DNA of 64,000 nt from Paroedura picta (lineage: Eukaryota; Chordata; Lepidosauria; Squamata; Gekkonidae): positions 26,598,490 to 26,662,489 of the forward strand of contig NC_135375.1 in the NCBI RefSeq assembly GCF_049243985.1. The letters run 5' to 3'. The translations under genes and the position numbers were made by a program. Shown one piece after another: positions 1 to 43,099 of this stretch. Position 1 is the first letter of the stretch, and each line of letters begins with the position of its first letter. The notes beneath the pieces are model-generated. The model saw nothing but the letters and a program-made list of their open reading frames with translations, had not been told where the DNA came from and did not search any database.

Positions 1-497
1 ACTGCCTTCAATTTCTTTTCAAGTTCTCCATGTAGGTCTCACCGTGAAAAGCATGACAAGATCACCATTAATTGGAACATCTGTTCCACTGAAAATGAAA
101 TGACCAATGCAAGTTCCCACCAATTTGTACTTTATTCCTTTTCATTTAAAAACCCAAATCAATTTCTGCGGTGTCCTAAAGCGTTCGCTCACTTCGAAAG
201 CCACTGGGGTCTGCAGAGTTTGAAGGGTATAAGTGCTTAAAGATGACACTCCAGCTGCCAAAGTTCGACTCTCACCCTGATTTTCAGTTTATTTTTTAAA
301 GAACGGTGAAGGTCTACAGTTAAAAACGGTTACCCTTAATGCGGTTCCTTCTAACGCAGGCGCTGGCTGGGAATTGCACGAGCCCACCGGGTCCTACTTG
401 CACATACATGCGTACAGAATGACAACCCAAGGCACAAGACAACCCATACCCAATGAGTGATGTCCAAGCCCAATGAAACCAAGGGCAGATTCTCTAC

Positions 498-750
498 CTG
501 GAACGCCTTCCGCTGATTCTCGTGCACACACATTCGCAGCCCCGTCGGCTGAAGAGCTCCGACCCGCAGCCGATAAACAGGAAAAATTGTTGCCGCTCTA
601 AGCATAGAGGCGGCACTGAGCTCACAGTTCAGCACTTCCGGTCTGCCATTGAAGTGGTGTTCCACTCCAGCATTTAACGGAAAGTAACTAGGACAGGCAC
701 CATAGAGAGAGCAGGAGGCGGAGCGTCTCAAGCCACCCGTGACTTCCGGT
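498..750 (-). ncRNA. SLC38A9: Probable untranslated first exon of SLC38A9 (5' end uncertain)
   Basis: Read on the minus strand, this GC-richer stretch ends in a good splice donor: exon CAG followed by GTAGAG, with the exon edge at 498. No start codon continues into a convincing protein, so it looks like 5' UTR. Two ETS sites sit inside or just upstream (see the promoter entry). In human, SLC38A9, a lysosomal arginine-sensing amino-acid transporter, lies upstream of DDX4 in the opposite orientation, and that synteny is the only basis for the name. Nothing coding for SLC38A9 was recognised in 1-497, which would be its first intron. It could instead be another minus-strand transcript or a bidirectional promoter RNA. 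Confidence 0.4.
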
Positions 751-830
751 TTGATTTTTTTTTTTTTTTTTACACATTTTCGCACCGCGAGAGTGCTGAC
801 TTGGAGGAATCCCGCTGAGTGTTTGTGTGC
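630..830 (-). promoter_or_regulatory. ETS-site promoter for the leftward gene
   Basis: The ETS core ACTTCCGG occurs at 634-641 and 742-749, i.e. CCGGAAGT on the minus strand, within a CpG-containing, TATA-less stretch. Paired ETS (GABP/ELK-type) sites are typical of housekeeping promoters and fit a widely expressed gene such as SLC38A9. A poly-T run at about 757-773 splits the region. The transcription start is not determinable by eye. Confidence 0.4.
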
Positions 831-1098
831 GTGTTTTGTGGCTGCAGTTGCGTTGATTCGACATAGAATGCCGAGATTGACATTTGGAACTGGGATAATA
901 GGAAAACAAAGTGCGAAGGTTTGGGTTCCGCACTCATTAGTTAAAAAAAAAACCCCAAACACATAAATAGCGTGTAAGAACATTTGTAAAGAACACGGGT
1001 CAAGGTAAACAGTACAATGCATACAATAAACACTGCAATAAAGCTGCCTGAGATTAAATAGTGTCTTGCTTGTATATAAATATAACTGAAATGTTTTA

Positions 1099-1233
1099 TT
1101 CAAGTGGGTAGCCGTGTTGGTCTGAAGCAGCACAACTAAACAAAATCAGAGTCCAGTGGCACCTTTAAGACCAACAAAGACTTATTCAAGGTGTGAGCTT
1201 TTGAGTGCAAGCACTGGACTGATTTTGTTTTGT
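1099..1233. mobile_element. Short retroposon of the 'AGTCCAGTGGCACCTTTAAG' hairpin family
   Basis: The insert is flanked by a perfect 12-bp duplication TGAAATGTTTTA (1087-1098 and 1234-1245). Its ends are inverted copies: an AATCAGAGTCCAGTG arm on the left and CACTGGACTGATTTTG on the right. The same family recurs at 29973-30198 and 59173-59365. Target-site length fits LINE-driven retroposition rather than cut-and-paste. Confidence 0.65.
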
Positions 1234-1698
1234 TGAAATGTTTTAGTTATTTTAGACCTATGGACGCTATTGATACTCATTTTTTCCCCTGCCCTTTACA
1301 TTGTATGTCTTTCAAGTAGGATTGGATTTATACTAACGCTAAGTAAACCGCAATTTAGGGGATCATATAATGAGGGAGCTCAGAATTAAATTCCTAGTTT
1401 TGGAAATTTTATTTTGGCATAGCATGTCATAATGTGACCCTGTCATTCAAGCCTGTGTCGCAATATCTCCACCCCCCTCCACTCACTTTTGCATTTGGGA
1501 GCGTGAAGTGCATTTTGATCTGATCTCTGGTTTCGATAAGTGTTATGGTGTCTGAGTGTGATTTGATATGAGTGTGTGTGTATATTCTTATGCTTTCAGG
1601 TTCAAACAGGCTTTTACTGACCAGCCACTAGGCTGAATTCTTTTCCCCTCCACGCAGGATTCCACCCACAGCATCCTGTTCTTTCACCAAGAGTATTT

Positions 1699-1830
1699 AC
1701 ATTTATTTATTTATTATATTTCTATACCGCCCTCCCCGGAGGCTCAGGGCGGTTTACATTAAACTTATAAACAATACATAGAGTAAAACTAAATGGAACA
1801 AGATCTGCTCAATACCTAACAATCTGGTAC
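1699..1830 (-). mobile_element. L2-type LINE 3' tail
   Basis: A TTTATTTATTTATT run precedes ATACCGCCCTCCC...GGCGGTTTACATTAAA, the reverse complement of the 3' end shared by L2-like LINEs in squamates. The plus-orientation form is seen at 51355-51421. Heavily 5' truncated. Confidence 0.6.
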
Positions 1831-2690
1831 TCTTGTTCTCTTCCCAGAGGCAGAGCATTCTAAACCACTTTCCCACACTGCCAAGCAGACCTACCCCTCA
1901 AACTGTCAATGGCTGAGCAAGACCTGAGCTAGTACCAGTCCCTCTCTGAAGCAGATCTCTTCCCTACAACTACACTTTTTCATCTCAATGGATGTTTTTC
2001 CTTTCAGGGGTGGGACAGCCTCCTCTCTGTCACAGGAAAACTGACATGAAATTACTGGCTTGACATATGTCTCAATGTGGCCCTGTCACTTGGGCCTGTG
2101 TTGCAATAGTTTTTTAACCTACCCTTACCACCCCAAGACGTCATAGTGAGGGGCAGTATGTAAATTTAATGAATAAATATTGTGATCTTTGTAGCTTTGA
2201 GTCTAATCTTTAGTTTAGAAAACTGTGCCATGTATTAAATCTTCAAGGTAATTCAGACCTCTTCTTACTTGGCTTGCAATGCCAATATATTCTATGTATT
2301 TGTACATTGTTAATATTGCAGTGGGATTCTTTATCAGTTATGTTTCATTTCATCAATGAAGAATGAAAATATTACATATATTAAAGCTTTTATTAGAGAA
2401 ATGGAAGCATCTTTCCAATCTCAGATCATATCTTAAGTGCAAAAATGATTATACAGAAATACTTCTAATTGTCAATGTGGGCATAGTAATAGTGATACTA
2501 TTACAGCAGGGACATAAACATGTTGAGGGGAGCATGGCTCAACCCCCCTCTGGTATTTCCTGGCAGGGGGCAATCCCCCCAACCCATGGTAGCCTTATGA
2601 AGCTGCTCAAGTTATCAGGTTGTCAAGTTCAGTCAGTCGTGTTTAATTTTGTAGTAGCTTAGTAAGTTCATGGGAGGCATAGGTTTTATT
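1831..2690. other. Intergenic, no gene seen
   Basis: AT-rich sequence between the SLC38A9-side promoter and DDX4. Only short uninformative frames are present. The part up to about 2020 may be degenerate LINE sequence continuing from the tail at 1699. Confidence 0.4.
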
Positions 2691-2693
2691 TCA

Positions 2694-2760
2694 TAGAATC
2701 ATAGATGACCCCAGGGTCATCTAGTCCAATCTCCTGCACAATGCAGGAAAGATAAGAGGG
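2694..2760 (-). mobile_element. CR1 LINE 3' end fragment
   Basis: ATAGAATCATAG is followed by GGGTCATCTAGTCCAATCTCCTGCACAATGCAGGA, the reverse complement of the CR1 3' UTR and its (ATTCTATG) tail. Confidence 0.7.
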
Positions 2761-3862
2761 CAAAGAAACCTTCAGTGTCCATAAAGAAATAACAGAGATG
2801 AAAGAATATATTTCCTATAACATGCAACACAAATTCTAAAGTAAGAGAGTTATGGTTTGCCTTTGCAGATGGGATAATAATAGTTGCAATATTATAGTGT
2901 GCTGGTGGGCCCTCCCTTAGACAAAGAAATGGACCCAAATCTATTTTATTTTAGCTGTGGGTACAGAGAATGTTACCAAGGACTCTCTAGATGTGTGCTT
3001 TGCCTTGACTCCATCCTGGCTAAATTCACCTTGGCATCCATTTTAGGAGTTAGCAATGCCTTTCTTTGGAGAAGGTGAAGTTAAGACTCCTCATATGCTA
3101 TTATAAGGGGCAGCCCAAACCTTGGCCAGTAGATTGATTCACTGATGGGGCATCCATCCCCACAGTGGTTTGTAAAAACATAACACCAATGTAGTTTCAT
3201 CAGCAACTGCAAGTCTTTCTGAGCATAAAGTCTAATTCCTATTAAAACAGCTATGAGCTTAGCAGGTCCCTCCTGGCAACGAGTCAGGAATAGGTAGACT
3301 GCTCTGGAGAAAGAGAAGGCCCAGGCCTTGTCACCAGCATCATACAGGAAATGACATCATTACACCAGTAAAACCCGCTTCTACCATAGAGGTTTTGCCC
3401 AAATACCAGAGCATTACCTGGCATGTGTGTGATGTCACTTCCAGTGTGTCCCTTTCTTTAGATAAATCTTCTCCCAGCCAGCTGAGCACAGCTGGGGAAA
3501 AGGGCCTATGCAGCCAGGTGAGCTTAATTACTTCTTCTTGACTTTGTCTGATTATCTCATAGTCTGCCTCAGGCATGGTGCATCTTCATCCTCCTAGCAT
3601 TTGTGCCCATGTTTAAGGATATATGAGAGGAGCACATGTGATAGAAGAAAAAAGCTGCCCAAAGGTGACAAAATTATGCTACTACCTAGTCCCTCCTTTA
3701 AATAAATATCTTCATTTTACATTTAGACTGCTGAGTATAGAGTAGTCCAAAAGCCTGTTACCCAAATATTGGGAAGGGAGGAGTAAGCAGAGGCCTATGT
3801 TCTAATGGTAGAAGTAGAGGTGATTTTGGTATATTGGGCCCTGCTTTAGAGATAAAGAAATT

Positions 3863-4446
3863 ACCGTATATAATTTTTACCACAAAAATCTGGGCAAATT
3901 TATTGACTCTCATATAAGCTGAGGGTGGAAAATGCAGCAGTTACTGGTAAATGTACATTACTTGAGGCACCAGTAGGTTAAATGTTTTTGAATACTTATT
4001 TCAAAGAAAAAAAACGAAGTTGGCAACCTATTACAAGAAGTACAACAGCTACCAAACTGGGAAAATGGACTACTCTAACTGCAGCTACAGTGTCCACCCC
4101 CCCCAGAACAAAACACAGAAATATAGAACTAAAAAACTCAACACTGAAATAAAGAACTGTAAAAATCAACTTTTAAAAGAAACAACCCCAAGAAGAAAAG
4201 GCAAACTGCAGCCCCTCAGAAAAAAAAGAAATAAACATTAGGAGAAACAGTAAATACCAAAGCACCCCCAAAACCCACCCCACCCACAGAAACCAAAAGA
4301 ATAGTTTGGAAGAAGTGAAGGCAAAAGGAAAGAAAAGATCAGAGTCCCAAACCGTTGGTGTCCTACAAGCAGCCACAGCAAGCAAGCTTCAGCTTGCAGA
4401 AGCAATGTAACCATTGGCTGGCTGGGAGCAGGCTGTTATTTCAATT
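3863..4446. mobile_element. Possible left part of a DNA element ending at 4535
   Basis: ACCGTATATA at 3863 and CTCATATAAGCTGAG near 3917 resemble the terminal and sub-terminal motifs of the foldback at 4447-4535. The two may be the ends of one non-autonomous element about 670 bp long. The interior is A-rich with only a low-complexity frame. Confidence 0.35.
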
Positions 4447-4535
4447 ACCATATATACCCATGTATAAGCCAAGTAGCCCTTTTTCAGTGTGAATACCGTG
4501 CTGAAAAACTTGGCTTATACACGAGTATATATGGT
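4447..4535. mobile_element. Foldback MITE, terminus ACCATATATAC
   Basis: The stretch is self-complementary: ACCATATATAC..TGTATAAGCCAAGT on the left pairs with ACTTGGCTTATACACGAGTATATATGGT on the right. The motif 'TATACxCGxGTATAAGCC' is a common DNA-transposon end in reptiles; the superfamily is not determined here. Confidence 0.55.
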
Positions 4536-4820
4536 AAGATGGAAATATGTCTCTCCCTTTTGTCGCTGTGTCCTGGACCATACTTCAACCAAGTATTTTC
4601 AGGCCAGGGTATTTGAGAAGCCAGTATTTGCTCTGGATTCTGAAATTCATTAGGAAATTTATAGTGAGTGTGCAGCATGACTTCATAAGAAGTCAGCAAT
4701 CCCCAGTATGGTGACTGTGGGTGTTATAATAACTACTGATGTGCTCTCTGTTGTCCACCGGCTGTTTCTCCAAAGCAAAGAGCAACTCCTCATTTTCCTC
4801 TACCTTAGGGTTCTGAGTGT

Positions 4821-4883
4821 CCTGCATAGTGCGTGGGGGTTGGACTAGATGACCCAAAAGGCCCCTTCCAACTCTATGATTCT
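4821..4883 (+). mobile_element. CR1 LINE 3' end, plus orientation
   Basis: GGTTGGACTAGATGACC...CCTTCCAACTCTATGATTCT is the forward CR1 3' UTR and tail. It is the only forward CR1 tail recognised; the others in the window are reversed. Confidence 0.75.
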
Positions 4884-5295
4884 GGTAGAGCACAAAATCC
4901 TTCCAAAGACATAACTTTTGGGTCTGCAGAAAACATCCATTCAGAAACCACTAGTCTCATCTGGCCTTGAATCTCCTCAGCAGCCATTTTGTGATTGATT
5001 CTGCTTTCCATAGCAGCCATTTTATGGTAACACCCACTAGTTCTTATCAAAGAGGATTGGGTGTGCCCTGAATTAGGATAAGGCATGAGCTTTGTAGGTT
5101 GGGTTACCAACAGGCCTCGAGAAAAATGTTCCTTTAATAGAAGCTGAATGTGTAGAAAAGAGCCACTGAAGCTAACATCTGGTGAATAACATGCCATTAA
5201 GCTTCTATGTATTCAGGAAGTTAGCAACACTGTGTAGTACCGCTGTGCTCCTTAATGAAACTATCATCATTAGCAATGATTCCAAAAGGGCAGCC

Positions 5296-5370
5296 AAAAA
5301 CAGAAGTCCACTGGCACTTTCAAGATTAACAAAATTTGTTCCAGCGTAAGAAAACCCATCACATAATATC
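5296..5370. repeat. Fragment of the 'AGTCCACTGGCAC' repeat family
   Basis: CAGAAGTCCACTGGCACTTTCAAGATTAACAAA resembles the arm of the hairpin retroposon at 29973-30198 but is diverged and partial. No flanking duplication was found. Confidence 0.4.
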
Positions 5371-5494
5371 ACCGGAATCTAAATTTTACAGGATTAGCCT
5401 CTTTCACTATTTACAAAAATAATTTGTTCAGTTTGTAGGCTACACCTTACTAATTCTCTTTACCTAGTTTTATAGCATAGAAAGTCCCCTAAAT

Positions 5495-5903
5495 TAGCAA
5501 TCCCCAACCTGTGGGCCACGGACCACATGTGGTCCGTTGACTAATTGGAAGTGGGCCGTGAAGGACACCTCTTCCCCCCCCCTTTACAACACACTTTGGG
5601 TGTCATTGTCTCCCATCACTCCCAGATGGGACTATCTCGTTGCAGAGAAACAAGCTCAGGGTTCCCATTGAGTTGTCATTGTCATGAGTTAAAATTTCCA
5701 TGAAAATAAAATGTTCCTTATGTTCATTGTTGTGGCGTGTCTGTATCTTATTTTGAAGGGATGTTTAAACATTACCATAGCGATCAGAGAGCCTTAGGGC
5801 AGTGGTTGAGAGTAGAGGAGTAAACTACCCCCCCCCCACAGGGCCTCAGTATAATTGTCAAGCATTGAGTGGTCCCCGGTGATAAAAAGGTTGGGGACCA
5901 CTG
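5495..5903. mobile_element. Non-autonomous hAT element (family A)
   Basis: It is bounded by a perfect 8-bp duplication CCCTAAAT (5487-5494 and 5904-5911). The right end reads AAGGTTGGGGACCACTG and the left end TAGCAATCCCCAACCT, imperfect inverted ends. There is no transposase frame. It belongs with the elements at 18743, 20728, 32368 and 61955. Confidence 0.8.
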
Positions 5904-5911
5904 CCCTAAAT

Positions 5912-6520
5912 GAGAGAGAAAATGCATCATAATTCTGTTTCCCCAGCCATAAACAAGGCCCATGGCATTTAAAGCTAATTAAGGCCTGGTTTTCTGATGT
6001 GATTCCTGTATCTTTAACAGGTAAATAACTGGAAACATTGAACAGGTGTAATTTTGGTCTGAATGACCATAAATAAATATTGATTGATTGAACAGGTTAA
6101 TTATCTGCTACTGAATATCTGATGTTATATAGTTATTAAAGGCACAGGACCCTGATTTCCCTCCCCACACACATACTATTTTAAGATGGAAAAACTTAAT
6201 GTGCTATAACTTATATACCTATTATTTTAAAAGCACTTTTTAAACTTTTTAGGTTAAGCTACTACCTACTATCTTGCTTTCTTGTTAGATTAATATTAAA
6301 TAAGAGTCATTTATAGAAAACAAAGGAGCACTCCAGGAGATGTTTATTTTAGTTGTAATCTGGGAACAAAAAATTATTTTGTCACTTTATGGGGGAAAAA
6401 AAGTAAAACATTATGTTCCTTGAAAATCTTTCAAGCAAAAGGTATTTTGTTTTATTTTGGCAGGAAAGAGAGCTTTAAAAACCCTAATTGCTTGTTTGTA
6501 CATTGGGTGAAACCCTGTAT
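5912..6520. other. Intergenic, nothing recognised
   Basis: AT-rich single-copy-looking sequence between a hAT element and BovB-type repeat sequence. No exon-like frame bounded by splice sites was recognised. Confidence 0.4.
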
Positions 6521-6720
6521 ACTGAATGGAATGGGGGTTCCCAGCTCTAGGTTGATAAATACTTTGGGAGCGGTCAGGAGCCTGCAGGATTTGGAGCAGG
6601 GAAGTCCAGTGCTATTTCTGTATTTCAGGGGAGGAGGCTCTGAGATGGAAACTGTATATTTCTGCAATGTGTGTGGTTGCCAAACCAAGGTTCAGGGAGA
6701 GCAGCTTACAACTGTCCACT

Positions 6721-6872
6721 AAAATTGTGGTGGCTGTTGTCAGCCTTTCAGTCGTATCTGATTCTTGGTGATTGCATGGCATAGCTGCCATCACAATGAT
6801 CCCATTGCATGGCACAGCTGCCATCACAATGATCCTGGTTGCATGGCACAGCTGCCATCACAATGATCCCGG
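6721..6872 (-). repeat. BovB/Sauria-like tail expanded into a 33-bp minisatellite
   Basis: TTTCAGTCGTATCTGATTCTTGG resembles the reverse of a BovB-type 3' tail. From 6771 a unit of about 33-35 bp (TTGCATGGCACAGCTGCCAT...ATGATCC) is repeated three times with few changes, so the tail has been locally amplified. Confidence 0.55.
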
Positions 6873-7428
6873 TCCCACATGGCTTCCCTCAGCTGCACAA
6901 GGTTCTGGCTGGTGTCTATTTTGACCACATCCTACCACCAATTGGTGCACTGCCATTGAAACTGAGTTCACTTTCCCACAAAACATGAACACTGAGCAGA
7001 GTGGCCATGAGAATAAACTGGGAGAATGTAAGAATGAGATAGTGGAGGTAATGGCTGGGAAAATAATCCAGGTGGGACTACCAAGAAAATGGATACTTTG
7101 GTGGGTGGACTCTATGGCATTGTACCCCCCTGCCCCCCCCCCAGGCTCCATCCCCAAATCTCCAGGAGCTTCCCAATCTATGTCAGGCAACCCTACTCCC
7201 CACCCCCATACTTGCTGGTGGGGGTGGTATAGAACCTGGTAATCCTCCCACCAACCTGTATCAGGATCTCTTCATACCACATATGGACTGGTATGAAGTC
7301 CATTAATATTTTGTAAGTTAATGAAGTCCACTTGAGAAGATACTAATTTAAATGGCTTGCTCCAGGCCTACACAAGACTTTGCCAGTACCTAGGCTGAGG
7401 TTTAGAGGGTGGATTACAAGAAGCTAGG

Positions 7429-7600
7429 GTTGCCAGCTTTGGAAAGTATCTAGATATTTTGGGGGTTCACCCTGGGAAAGGGATTTCAAGGAGGTATAAT
7501 GCCCCAGAGTCCATTTTTCCAGAGGATCAGTTGTCTGGAGGGCAGCTCTAACACCAAGCGATCCCCAGCCACCACTTGGAGGTTGGCAACAACGCAAGAT
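7429..7600. repeat. 'AGGGTTGCCAG' squamate interspersed repeat
   Basis: It starts TAGGGTTGCCAGCTTTGG and ends CCACCACTTGGAGGTTGGCAAC, with 'AGAGTCCA' and 'CCAGAGGATCAGTTGTCTGGAG' between. Related copies lie at 51533-51912, 53998-54182 and 63612-63690. The family is recognised by its recurrence here; its class is unknown to me. Confidence 0.55.
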
Positions 7601-8540
7601 AGCACCACGTTTCCCCCACAAGCCCTGTATTTCAGCCAGCATTCTGCAAGATGCACATTGAACACAAAAGGGATGTGCTCCCGCATAGAACCGGGCCGCT
7701 TATCACCTTCATAGTTCAGTCAGCGCATCCCTTTTTTTCATTAAGCGCGAAAGCAAAACTTCCGCAACCCCCAAATGCAAAGCCTGCAGGGCAAGCGCGA
7801 CTTTTACGAAGCCCTCGGCGAGCCGCATCCCAGCGAATCGCACCTATGCCTACGCCTGGGTTTTGCAAAGCGGCGGTGCAATCCTAAACAGAGTTACACC
7901 CTCCGGCATCCATTCCAGACAGCAGCCACACGGAAGGGAGTAGCCCTGCTCAGGACGACCCGGCCGGTGGCGTGGCTCCGGGAAAACAAAAGCGAAACCC
8001 GGCCGCTCCCGAGGAACGCCCCGAGCACAAAGTCCGTCCCTCGCGGCAGGAAGGGAAGGCAGCCCGCGCTACCCCCGTAGGCCCGCTCCCGCATCCCTCC
8101 CCTCCCCCTCCCCTGCGCTCGCGATTGGCGGGCGCGCGAGGCGGGGGCACGTGATCAGCGCCGGGGCAGGCTGCGGAGGGCGGCGCGGCGAAGGGGGTGG
8201 GGGCGAGGCGGCGGGAGCCGTTGCACGTGCTCTTGGCGGGCTGTTGAGGAGGAGCCGAGGCGGCCGGGCAAGCTTCGTGGCGCTTCTCCCGCGAGCGCCA
8301 GGTGGCCGTTTGTGGGGCGGGGTGGGGAAGGGGGCGGCGGCCCCGGGGAGCAGCGCTCGCCGCCCGTGAGGAAGACTCATTTTTAACGGGGGTGGATTGG
8401 GCGCCCCGCAGGTGCTCACGCTTAGCGGCCCTCGTGTGGCAGAGGCAGGAGGGCGGGCGGCGTGTGGGGCGACGCTCTTCCCGCCTGGCGTCTAAAACGC
8501 TTTCCCTCCCCCCCCCTTCCCCTTTCTGTTCTTTCTCCAG

Positions 8541-8587
8541 CCGTCCGTGCAGCGGTTGGGGGCTGCAGGAAGGGTCCGAGGGCCGCC
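8541..8587 (+). other. DDX4: DDX4 5' UTR segment before the start codon
   Basis: The ATG at 8588 sits in a near-perfect Kozak context (GCCGCCATGG). Just upstream, CTTTCTGTTCTTTCTCCAG ending at 8540 looks like a strong splice acceptor, so this may be the start of a second exon after a short 5' UTR intron. Possible donors are CCC|GTGAGG at 8366 and CAG|GTGCTC at 8412. Without RNA data the 5' UTR could equally be unspliced. Confidence 0.5.
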
Positions 8588-40588
<32,001 letters not shown>

Positions 40589-40940
40589 CCACCTACAGTG
40601 ATGGAACAAAATTCTTAACTTTATCATGCTAAATTTTCCAAGCATAGTAGTTCTATGGCAAGCTGTCTGAATCCTAAACACATTTATTTAAAACCCTTTG
40701 ATTTCAGTGGCACTTAATTCCAAGTAAGTATGTTTAAGGTTGTGATCTTGAAATGTTAAAGAAACTGCTGAAGTTATTGTCCACCCATGTTCATGAAGGT
40801 GGATGGCTTATATATATAAGGCAATTATTTTGTTTTGGCTTAAACGTTTTGTTTGTTGATATGCTTAATAGTTGGCGAATTAACAAAAATTTGTTGTAAA
40901 AATGTAAAAATACTTAATAAAGATTTAGGATCATATTGCA
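40589..40940 (+). other. DDX4: DDX4 3' UTR
   Basis: About 350 bases from the stop to just past the only clear polyadenylation signal. AT-rich with several ATTTT runs. Confidence 0.75.
40916..40921 (+). terminator. DDX4: DDX4 polyadenylation signal AATAAA
   Basis: Canonical AATAAA with a GT-rich stretch (TGCTGTGG, TGCTGTGTTTTG) within 60 bases downstream, as expected for a cleavage site near 40935-40940. Confidence 0.8.
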
Positions 40941-41159
40941 TGCTGTGGATTGTATAGATCTTAACCCAGTGCTGTGTTTTGTATTGGCATACCTTGTGTT
41001 GTAGCTGTCATCTCAATTTGCAGTGCTTCATTTTGGGACAACATTGGCTTTCTTTTTGAGTGATGAGCACCTCCTATGCATGATGATTGGGAGGCATGTA
41101 TAGAGTGCAACAGAAAGACTGCCCGTTTGTATACCCTGTACCAAATTGTGCTGCAAAGA

Positions 41160-41440
41160 TGGAAGAAGAGTTGGCTCTTATATGCCACTTTTCTCTACCA
41201 GAAGGAGTCTCATAGCGGCTTACATTCACCTTCCCTTTCCTCTCCCCATAGCAGACACCCTGTGAGGTAGGTGATGCTGAGAGAGCCCTGATATTACTGC
41301 TTGGTCAGAATAGCTTTATCAGTGTTGTGGTGAGCCCAAGGTCACCTAGCTGACTGCATATGGAGGAGGAGCAGGGAATCAAACCCAGCTTTCCAGATGA
41401 GAAGTTGGCGCTCCTAACCACTGCGCCAAGCTGGCAGTGT
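41160..41440 (-). mobile_element. tRNA-derived SINE
   Basis: GAAGAAGAGTTGGCTCTTAT, GTCTCATAGCGGCTTACATTC, CCCAAGGTCACC and CCTAACCACTGCGCCAAGCTGGC. Its head half takes part in the tandem duplication that follows. Confidence 0.8.
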
Positions 41441-41819
41441 CTAAAAATATACACTGCACCAAACAGTGTCTAAAAACAAAATACCACATAGTATCTGCTG
41501 ATGAAAAGGAGATTGGAAGCTGTAGACAGAAAAAAATGTATTCATTTGTGCACTCTTAAATTGTAAGCTTTATCAGTGTTGTGGTGAGCCCAAGGTCACC
41601 TAGCTGACTGCATATGGAGGAGGAGCAGGGAATCAAACCCAGCTTTCCAGATGAGAAGTTGGCGCTCCTAACCACTGCGCCAAGCTGGCAGTGTCTAAAA
41701 ATATACACTGCACCAAACAGTGTCTAAAAACAAAATACCACATAGTATCTGCTGATGAAAAGGAGATTGGAAGCTGTAGACAGAAAAAAATGTATTCATT
41801 TGTGCACTCTTAAATTGTA
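41312..41819. repeat. Perfect 254-bp tandem duplication
   Basis: 41312-41565 and 41566-41819 are identical by eye over the full 254 bp. Each holds the head half of the SINE plus its right flank. Both edges lie at AGCTTT. Confidence 0.9.
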
Positions 41820-42339
41820 AGCTTTGTAACGTGCATAGCTAGGTATCTAATGTATTGTGGAGTTTCGTATAACCTGTGATTCAGCATCTTCCTCCAGAGT
41901 ATAAAGAATCAGGCCTCATGCTTCAATTAGGTGGTCAAACTAACCAAATGGCAGATAAATACATTGCAAAAGGTGATTTTAAGATGATAGTGGGAGCAGT
42001 GGTGCTTGGCTGAAATCTGCAGTTTTGACCAATGAGGACCTGCCTTTTGAAGGAACAGTTATTCAGTGAGAAAACTGGAGAGAATTTAGAAGACTCCACA
42101 GCTTGCACATGTCTTGTATATTAGTATTTTGTGGAAGGACTGATTGGAATACAGTCTCTTTAGTCCCCACCAAGTGCTCCAGGGGGATATACTGATCGTG
42201 CTTATATGCCATTTGTGTTAGTTTTGTTTTGGTCTAGAGTCAAGTAGGGTTTACAGAAACACTTGAGACTCTTGATCTGTAGGAACAACTGCTTGGAGTA
42301 AGCATTTGCTGATGGTTGCAACCGTTATCCAGTTCCACT

Positions 42340-42640
42340 TTAAGAACATAAAAACCCTGCTGGATCAGACTAATGATTCATCTAGTCCAGCAACCTGTAT
42401 CACACAGTAGCCAACCAGTTCCTTTAGGGGGTCCAAGAATAGGGCCTTCTTCTGATGTTGCCTCCCAGCACTGAGATTCGTAAATTGACTACTTTTGAAC
42501 ATGGAAGTTCCCTTTAGTCACCATGGTTAGCTACTGATTGATGTAACTTTCATGACTATCTAATCCCCTCTTAAATTTGTCTATGCCTGTGGCCATTGCT
42601 ATTTTGTCTGGCAGTGAATTCCACATTTTAATCACTTTTA
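42340..42640. repeat. Interspersed repeat 'CTGCTGGATCAGAC'
   Basis: AACCCTGCTGGATCAGACTAATG, CATCTAGTCCAGCAACCTGT, GTTCCCTTTAGTCACCATGG and GGCAGTGAATTCCACATTTTAATC form a well-known type of reptile repeat. Its class is unknown to me. Confidence 0.55.
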
Positions 42641-43099
42641 TCTGTTCTACATCTACAGCCCATCAGCTTTGATTTTTTATCTACACAAATTTGATAACTT
42701 TACAACCAAAAGACAAGATTTCTTGGGTTTAAAAAAAAACGTGCATCAGCAGAAATAGGACTGCTATCAGGCCACTAAATAACAGTGGATGTTCAGTTTT
42801 GTTAATCTTATATTAAAAATCTTATCTAAACCTGTCAAAATCAATGTAATTCAACATGTGCTCAGGGGCCCTGGTTAACCTTGATTCAGACTCCTGCTCA
42901 ACTAGGAGGTTACTTGAGTATGCAAAGCAAGCCACTGCTGCTCATCCTCCAAACTAAATTACACCTTACTAAGCGTTGCTGGAAAAATAGACCAACCAGT
43001 GTTTGTCAGTTTGCAGGAACTATATTACAAGACAGGAAGCTACACCTAAGAAATAGCCAAAGTTACATGATTCCTACATGGAAAGCACCTTTATGCAGG

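Noticed and set aside
351-1133. A 260-codon minus-strand open frame at the left edge
   Set aside because: It crosses the retroposon at 1099, a poly-T run and the probable SLC38A9 5' UTR; no domain is seen.
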